A stretch of DNA of 64,000 nucleotides from Arthrobacter nitroguajacolicus_D (GTDB lineage: Bacteria; Actinomycetota; Actinomycetes; Actinomycetales; Micrococcaceae): the NCBI RefSeq assembly GCF_031455195.1, contig NZ_JAVDSH010000002.1, forward strand, positions 248,001 through 312,000, read 5' to 3'. The notes beneath the pieces were generated by a model, which saw only the letters and a list, made by a program, of their open reading frames with translations, was not told where the DNA came from and ran no database searches. Within the stretch, counting starts at the first letter, position 1, and the number at the start of each line of letters is the position of its first letter. This document shows, in pieces, positions 59,371 to 64,000 of this stretch. The position numbers and the translations under genes are program-made.

Positions 59371-59980
59371 GCACGGACTAACGCTTCTGAGGGACGCCGT
59401 GAATGCAGCGAACGGTGTTGTTCGTCGAAGCTTGGCGGGCACCCTAAACGAGGACGATGCTGGGACTCTCGCGAATGCTCTTGAAAAATTGCGATCTGCA
59501 ACTAACTGGCTTGAGGGATCGAACAACTTTGAATCGGCTCACCAGGTCTTAGACCATTTTGGAAGGGTGAGGCGTCTCCTCTTCGCCGACGATTGCGCCC
59601 TCGCTTACGCTGAGGGCGTTTACCAGCACACTTGCCCGGTGGCTTTAGCTCATAACAGGGTCGGACTGAGTATTGGGGCCATCATCGAGGAGTCCGAGTG
59701 CTCCATATGTGGGCTTGATCCAGATGATGAAGAGTGTTTTCACGTGACCGGGCGCTATTACGATAACCAACAATGTGTGGTCGTAGTTACGAAGGCTTCG
59801 ATGGATCACGTGGCAATCGTGGAACGCCCCGACTTTCCAGATGCTCGTTTGGCAGCAGTGCCCATGAGCACGGCGGCGATGCGTGAAGTCTTGGGTGATA
59901 AGCATCAGCCTGGCGTGCGATTGACCTGCGACCGTTGCTTGTCGAAATGCTCCGGCATCGTTTGGCCGATGCGGCTTTGA
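59345..59980 (+). CDS. Island protein of unknown function 2 with Cys clusters
   Basis: The protein has about 211 residues. The first half is helical (LLRDAVNAANGVVRRSLAGT), and two Cys clusters, ECSICGLDPDDEECFHVTGR and LTCDRCLSKCSGI, suggest two zinc-binding knuckles. The family is unknown. A TTG at 59345 follows GAAAGGAAG; other starts at 59330 and 59360 are possible. It overlaps the previous gene and is probably its partner. A possible defence or regulation module, which is only inference from location. Confidence 0.65.
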   Translation: MASARLRHEHGLTLLRDAVNAANGVVRRSLAGTLNEDDAGTLANALEKLRSATNWLEGSNNFESAHQVLDHFGRVRRLLFADDCALAYAEGVYQHTCPVALAHNRVGLSIGAIIEESECSICGLDPDDEECFHVTGRYYDNQQCVVVVTKASMDHVAIVERPDFPDARLAAVPMSTAAMREVLGDKHQPGVRLTCDRCLSKCSGIVWPMRL

Positions 59981-60255
59981 AGGAGGGATTCGCGGGCGTG
60001 TTGTATACCTTCTATCCCTCCCCTCATGGAGGTCTTGCGCGGTCGTACTAGTAGCGGTGTCGGCTCATCACGGGGATGCAATCGCCAAGGCGGGGGGTGT
60101 ACCCCCTTTAGCCTCACGCCGCCACCGGTTGTGGTTAGCAGCTTTAATCGCGTACGGGTTAGAGGTTTTTAGTGCATGGGGAGTTGTTCAGTTGCGGCTC
60201 TGGGGACGCGCCCCGCTCACCCGCGTTTGCGTTCGACGAACACGAAGACATGTGG

Positions 60256-60702
60256 CTACCGCCAGGGGAAAGTTTCACCCCGGCGGAACCGCTCCAAGTC
60301 GTCTAGCTCGACAGCCACGCCCTGTAGTAGAGCTTCCTCCCAGACGTAAATATGTTTGTCGCCTATCCGAATTTGATGAAGTAGTTTGTTCTGCTCGGCT
60401 GTGACCACTTGCAGGTGGTCCGGATTGACGCATCGACGAACCCTGCAGACGTGATCGATTTGCAGCCCCTGTGGAATAGAACCGAGTGCCTGCTCGTAGG
60501 CGAAACGGTGTGCGATTACGAGCTTTGTTCCGTGCAGAAAGAACAGTCCGTAGCCCCCCGGGCGCGCACCGAGCCAGAGATGGCAGTCGCCAGGCGCAAT
60601 TTCCGTGAGTGCCCTAAACCGCTCCTGAGGGCTTCGTCGTTTTCGGCGCGAGTCCGTCCTTGCGGCTGACGTGGTCGGTTTGTTCTTACCTTCGTGTGAC
60701 AT
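60256..60702 (-). CDS. HNH endonuclease, phage-type
   Basis: The protein has about 148 residues. A basic N-terminus (TSAARTDSRRKRRSPQERFR) precedes the HNH_3-like core: KLVIAHRFAYEQALGSIPQG, then LQIDHVCRVRRCVNPDHLQV, with His, Asn and His in order and the two Cys that may bind zinc. This type is common beside the packaging genes of actinobacteriophages and as homing endonucleases. The ATG at 60702 has a weak ribosome site. Confidence 0.85.
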   Translation of the reverse strand: MSHEGKNKPTTSAARTDSRRKRRSPQERFRALTEIAPGDCHLWLGARPGGYGLFFLHGTKLVIAHRFAYEQALGSIPQGLQIDHVCRVRRCVNPDHLQVVTAEQNKLLHQIRIGDKHIYVWEEALLQGVAVELDDLERFRRGETFPWR

Positions 60703-60933
60703 TCGGCGTCTACTTTCGGCACAAAGCACGCGACTGGCGCGCGTGTACGGGATTGGGAAGGGCAGCCCTTGGCACCCTCTTGGAGATGGTTGGTTATTCG
60801 CAACGGCCCTTCCGGGCCGTCGTAACCCGTAGTCGGGGACGTAGCCACCAATGGCGGAGGACGTCCGAGTGGTGAATATAGACAATCCTTGGCCTTGGCA
60901 TCGCGTAGCTCGCCCCTTATTTAGATTGCGGTT

Positions 60934-61431
60934 TTAAAAGGGCGCGAAGCCGCCGCCCCAAGGCGGAGCCGGTATCGGCCCTAGGGCGAATGAGTTCCAC
61001 CAGGAGAGCTCCTCGATTGTCCAAGAGTGTGAATAGAGGGGCGCATCGGTAGCGATCGGCCCACCAATTCCGCTCCCGGGCCAGCAGAGCTGTTGCACAG
61101 AGGCCGCATTGAAACGGCGTTGAGTTAGCAGCAGGCCCGCGCGTCGCGCTTGCATCCAGTGATCGGATACGGTGGCGTCGCGGATGTTCAAGTAAGCGGC
61201 AATGTTCCTGCCGCTAGCAGTTGTAATTCCCTCGCTACTCGACGTGCCAAGGGTTCGCAGCATCGTGCGCTTCGCGCCCTTGTTTAGATTGGAGTCTTCA
61301 AGCGCCAGCGTGAACAGGCCCGGGGAGAAGTACGCTTTCCGGCGGTCGCGTGCCCGCCGGACGTACCACCCTGCTGCAGTGACATCTGAATTGGCCAATT
61401 CGGCATGCTTTTGAGGTTCTGAAGTCCACAT
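60934..61431 (-). CDS. Winged-helix phage-like protein
   Basis: The protein has 165 residues. A helix-turn-helix region (about 75-105) reads SGRNIAAYLNIRDATVSDHW then MQARRAGLLLTQRRFN, which fits DNA binding with a wing. The rest is unknown; the C-terminus is rich in Trp, Gly and Pro (WWNSFALGPIPAPPWGGGFA). Such proteins are frequent in Arthrobacter phages and elements as replication or regulatory factors. Confidence 0.7.
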   Translation of the reverse strand: MWTSEPQKHAELANSDVTAAGWYVRRARDRRKAYFSPGLFTLALEDSNLNKGAKRTMLRTLGTSSSEGITTASGRNIAAYLNIRDATVSDHWMQARRAGLLLTQRRFNAASVQQLCWPGSGIGGPIATDAPLYSHSWTIEELSWWNSFALGPIPAPPWGGGFAPF

Positions 61432-61756
61432 GGGCCTAAGCGGGGATGATGTGCGCTGCCCCCCTCATTCACTCGGAAAGGAGTGGTTCCCAGCATATCT
61501 TAATTTACTGTCGGCGAGAGGTGTTGGCGTATCTTGAGCGATTCGAACTAAGGGCGTCTTCATGTGGAAAGCGTGACATTAAATATCCCCACATCGCAAA
61601 TCCAGTGCTATCACCAAACTACTTATCTGCGCAACTGTGTAAATACTTAATAATGTTATTGAGTAACGCCTTAATTACGTAATGGCTTAATTGCTGAAAT
61701 AAGTACAGTGGCGATCATTCAATTGCACTGGACGGCGTATTTGCAAGTCGGTACAG
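61432..61756. other. AT-rich intergenic stretch before the serine integrase stop
   Basis: A strongly AT-rich segment (about 61600-61720) holds short palindromes such as TTACGTAA (around 61675) and repeated TTAAT. No gene is seen. It may be an origin or regulatory region of the element. Confidence 0.4.
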
Positions 61757-63229
61757 CTAGGGTCCCTCCTCAAGCTTCTTCCTAACAATTGCAAGGTCTG
61801 CTCCATGAAGGCCTGGAAGGTAACCTTTCGGGTAGACGGTGACCGTGTCCGGGTCAAACCTCCGTGAGGAGCCCTTCCTGTGAGGGTGCAACGTGACGTC
61901 GAAGGATTGTCTAATCATGGTTCGACGCTGATCGATCGTTGAATCGGACCAAAGAGTTGCGGCGTCCGAATCCGCCTGCCTCATCGTGTCAAGGGGAGCA
62001 GACGCCGACCGTTTGTCGGCTTGAAGTACTACCATCCGAGATTCAACAGCTCGGAGCTTCAAGTTGATTCGCTCAGTCATGGTGCGCAGCTGAGACATGG
62101 TCAGCACTCCGTCGGCGGCCTCTATAGCTACGTCGTCCAAGCGCTTGCGAAGGGCCATCGCCTCGACATCGAGGTTAGCCAGCTCTGGTTCATGGTCATT
62201 ACCATGCCCGTTCAGCTGCGCCGTCGACAACCACCGCAACATGGAATCAGTTACGGCCGCGTCAACTTGTTCAATGCGCTTACCAACGTGGCCGGTTCCA
62301 GCTTCGGGACACCTGTACGTCGGATGCTTTTCGCCGTTTCTTCCGGTGATGGTAGCCGAACGAACCGCGCTGCCGCAGTGGCACCGCGCGATGCCCGATA
62401 GCAAGTGCTTGGCCTTGTTTGACTGAGAACGCCTGCGGGCGGGATCCCGCAGGATTGCAGCTGTGGCGCGCCAAATATCCTCTGAGACAATGGCCGGGAA
62501 CTGGGAACTACCGACAATGTCCCCCTTCCACTCCGCCAGCCCGGCGTTCCGGGCTCGAAGGAGAACTTGGCGAAGCTGCGTAAACCCCCACTGCTTGCCG
62601 ACGCTCGTTGTAATTGACCGAGCATTCCAGTCGGAAACAACCGAGCCCAAGCTTCCCCCTGTCAGTACATGACGGAACGCAACCCGTAGGAGCTCGGACT
62701 CAACTGGGTCCAGCACGGGGACTTGGTTTTCGAACTGCCAACCGAATGGACGCGTGCCGCCGGTCCATCCACCCGCCCGTATCTTTTGCTCCTGTGCGCG
62801 TTTGACACGTTGAGCCTTCCGGGCGGATTCGAAGCGCGCCACCTGTCCCATAACTCCCGCACGAAATTGACCCTCCGGCGTCACTAGGTCGTACTCGCCG
62901 GCCTGGACCATGTGCGTCTGGATGTTTCTTGGGCCGACGAGCGTGATGTACTCTTCTAGCTCGACGGGTCGCCTGTGAAGCCGGTCCTCCGCCCAGCAGT
63001 ACACGCGTGAGGCGCGGCCTTCGGCGAGGGCGGTCAGCATCGCCGAATATCTCGGGCGGGACTTGCCGCTGTAGGCGCTGATGTCGTTGTCGACGAAGAC
63101 CTCGGCTACCTCGAAACCATCTCGTTGCGCCATGGCTCGGCAGTCTTGTTCCTGTCTCTGCACACCTAAAGCTTCACCGGTTTTGTCATCGCTGATGCGG
63201 CAATAAACGAAGGCCTTCTGAGGGGTCAT
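61757..63229 (-). CDS. Large serine recombinase (integrase)
   Basis: The protein has about 490 residues. The catalytic domain begins KAFVYCRISDDKTGEALGVQ with the active Ser at about residue 13. A recombinase domain follows (about 180-290), then a zinc ribbon with CHCGSAVRSATITGR and YRCPEAGTGHV. A C-terminal helical or coiled region lies at about 355-440 (LRKRLDDVAIEAADGVLTMS). This is the architecture of phage serine integrases that act on attP/attB sites. It lies next to hspR, so the attachment site should be near 63230-63300. I chose the ATG at 63229; in-frame starts further upstream are less likely. Confidence 0.92.
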   Translation of the reverse strand: MTPQKAFVYCRISDDKTGEALGVQRQEQDCRAMAQRDGFEVAEVFVDNDISAYSGKSRPRYSAMLTALAEGRASRVYCWAEDRLHRRPVELEEYITLVGPRNIQTHMVQAGEYDLVTPEGQFRAGVMGQVARFESARKAQRVKRAQEQKIRAGGWTGGTRPFGWQFENQVPVLDPVESELLRVAFRHVLTGGSLGSVVSDWNARSITTSVGKQWGFTQLRQVLLRARNAGLAEWKGDIVGSSQFPAIVSEDIWRATAAILRDPARRRSQSNKAKHLLSGIARCHCGSAVRSATITGRNGEKHPTYRCPEAGTGHVGKRIEQVDAAVTDSMLRWLSTAQLNGHGNDHEPELANLDVEAMALRKRLDDVAIEAADGVLTMSQLRTMTERINLKLRAVESRMVVLQADKRSASAPLDTMRQADSDAATLWSDSTIDQRRTMIRQSFDVTLHPHRKGSSRRFDPDTVTVYPKGYLPGLHGADLAIVRKKLEEGP

Positions 63230-63291
63230 GACGAAAGTATAAGTGTGCATTGCGTCTGAATGATACTGGGCCTTCCCGGCATGTAAGCAAG

Positions 63292-63738
63292 TCACACGCC
63301 AATGCCGGTGTCCCCCGCCCGCGCTCGCTTCAAATCCTTCCGCAGCCCCTTGTTGTCCGCCCGCAACTCCCGGTTGTCCTGCGTGAGGCCATGGTTGTCC
63401 TCCGTCAAGCCCCGGTTCGCAGCCTCCAGTTCCAGCACGAGCTTCACGCCGGCCAGGTTCAGCCCTTCATCCAGGAGCGCCCCGATCCGACGCAGGGTAG
63501 TGAGGTCGTCCTCGCTGTAGCGCCGGGTGCCGCCGTCGGTCCTGCCAGGGGTGAGCAGGCCCTTGCGTTCGTATTGGCGGATGTTTTGTTGGCCTGTGCC
63601 AACGAGTTCCGCTGCGACGGAGATCGCGTACACGCCCCGGGCGTCCCCATCATCAGCGCCACCAGAGCTGCCGACGGCCGAAGCAGGGGCGCCCAATCCG
63701 CCGTCGTGCCCTCCAGTGGAACTGTCCGAAGCAGCCAT
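63292..63738 (-). CDS. hspR: MerR-family regulator, HspR-like
   Basis: The protein has about 148 residues. VYAISVAAELVGTGQQNIRQ followed by YERKGLLTPGRTDGGTRRYS is the HspR-type MerR helix-turn-helix. The C-terminal third is a coiled coil of 7-residue repeats (LTEDNHG, LTQDNRE, LRADNKG, LRKDLKR). HspR represses chaperone genes; here the divergent neighbour is hsp20. GGAGAGG lies about 7 bp before the ATG. Its 3' end abuts the serine integrase. Confidence 0.9.
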   Translation of the reverse strand: MAASDSSTGGHDGGLGAPASAVGSSGGADDGDARGVYAISVAAELVGTGQQNIRQYERKGLLTPGRTDGGTRRYSEDDLTTLRRIGALLDEGLNLAGVKLVLELEAANRGLTEDNHGLTQDNRELRADNKGLRKDLKRARAGDTGIGV

Positions 63739-63772
63739 CCGAAACCTCTCCAAAATTCTTCCGAAAACCTAC

Positions 63773-63801
63773 TTGCACCACTCTCTCACCAGTGCTATAA
63801 A
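63773..63801 (+). promoter_or_regulatory. Promoter of hsp20 with internal inverted repeat
   Basis: TTGCAC (63773-63778) and TATAAA (63796-63801) are 17 bp apart, an ideal spacing. GCAC (63775-63778) and GTGC (63792-63795) form a small inverted repeat within the spacer, a possible HspR contact. The classic HAIR element was not found. Confidence 0.65.
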
Positions 63802-63881
63802 AAATCTATACCAGCCACCACAGATCTGGAAGGCTGGACCAACAGAAAAGTCAGCATCAAGATCTAAGGAGTGAGAACAAA

Positions 63882-64000
63882 ATGCTGATGCGCACTGACC
63901 CGTTCCGCGAATTCGACAGGCTCGCCCAACAGGTTTTTGGCACAACAGCACGCCCCGCCGGCATGCCGATGGACGCCTGGCAGGAAGGCGAAGAGTTTGT
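63882..64000 (+). CDS. Hsp20/alpha-crystallin small heat shock protein, N-terminal part
   Basis: Only the first 39 complete codons are present (MLMRTDPFREFDRLAQQVFG, then TTARPAGMPMDAWQEGEEFV, whose last codon is cut at the edge). The DPFREFDRLAQQVFG opening is typical of small heat shock proteins. AAGGAGTGAG precedes the ATG. The promoter at 63773 and the divergent hspR support the call. The gene continues past the window end. Confidence 0.88.
   Translation, partial: MLMRTDPFREFDRLAQQVFGTTARPAGMPMDAWQEGEEF

Larger units (their letters stand above)
51400..63291. mobile_element. Candidate genomic island with two integrases
   Basis: The region from about 51.4 to 63.29 kb is visibly more AT-rich than its flanks. 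It carries a restriction-modification enzyme, an ABC-3C system, a tyrosine integrase (57887-58810), phage-like genes and a large serine integrase (61757-63229). The serine integrase abuts the core hspR-hsp20 genes. The right edge near 63291 is well supported by gene content; the left edge is not, and no att pair was found. It may also be two elements side by side. Confidence 0.5.

Noticed and set aside
63289..63295. CAAGTCA shared with 51417-51423 as an att repeat
   Set aside because: Seven bases are expected by chance over such distance and no longer match surrounds it.
63739..63881. HAIR element for HspR
   Set aside because: No CTTGAGT-N7-ACTCAAG pattern is present; only a short GCAC/GTGC pair was found.

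Overview
This is high-GC actinobacterial DNA, most likely from an Arthrobacter or Paenarthrobacter relative (Micrococcaceae). The codon use, the purine-rich Shine-Dalgarno sites, the frequent 4-base ATGA/GTGA overlaps and the gene mix (Tex, DUF1622, MSMEG_6728-like, HspR/Hsp20, GAF-ANTAR, LAL-type LuxR) all point that way. I saw no rRNA, tRNA or CRISPR array.

Positions 1-9.3 kb hold housekeeping and salvage genes: a RecB-like nuclease cut by the window edge, a fungal-type cytosine deaminase, a CBS protein, Tex, an alpha/beta hydrolase with DUF1622, an adenine deaminase type 2 homologue, an unusual winged-helix/lysine-alanine/X25 protein and acylphosphatase. A VapBC-like toxin-antitoxin pair follows at 9.3-9.9 kb. 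From 10.0 to 14.4 kb lies a nucleoside-use locus: ribokinase and a GntR regulator on one strand, an MFS transporter and a nucleoside hydrolase on the other. With the cytosine and adenine deaminases this suggests good scavenging of nucleosides and bases.

Positions 14.4-37.5 kb hold many small regulator-plus-target modules: a fused ArsR-SRPBCC protein and, 13 kb away, the same two domains as separate genes; a TetR-controlled oxidoreductase/hydrolase operon whose operator lies on the promoter; and a MarR gene divergent from an EamA exporter. There are also transporters, SDRs (one without its catalytic Tyr and Lys), TerC, and an McrA-like SRA-HNH restriction protein.

Positions 37.6-45.8 kb contain cspA with a structured leader, an ABC transporter beside a small secreted peptide gene broken by a one-base frameshift, a 0.9 kb repeat-rich intergenic region that includes a relic of cspA with its terminator, a large LuxR regulator, an APC permease and a uridine-kinase-like enzyme. 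Four intergenic sites (28.2, 40.35, 40.85 and 45.1 kb) carry a phased array of the 7-mer CACCTAG (or CTAGGTG) with a 21-22 bp period. Two of these arrays align over about 96 bp in opposite orientation. This is the most novel-looking signal in the window.

Positions 45.9-51.4 kb encode cell-surface functions: an Excalibur lipoprotein, UDP-glucose dehydrogenase, a GT4 glycosyltransferase and a secreted beta-propeller protein. From about 51.5 to 63.3 kb lies a more AT-rich genomic island. It holds a single-chain restriction-modification enzyme, a three-gene ABC-3C conflict system, a tyrosine integrase, an undescribed two-gene cargo, a phage-type HNH protein, a winged-helix protein and a large serine integrase. 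The island abuts the core genes hspR and hsp20, the latter cut by the window edge.
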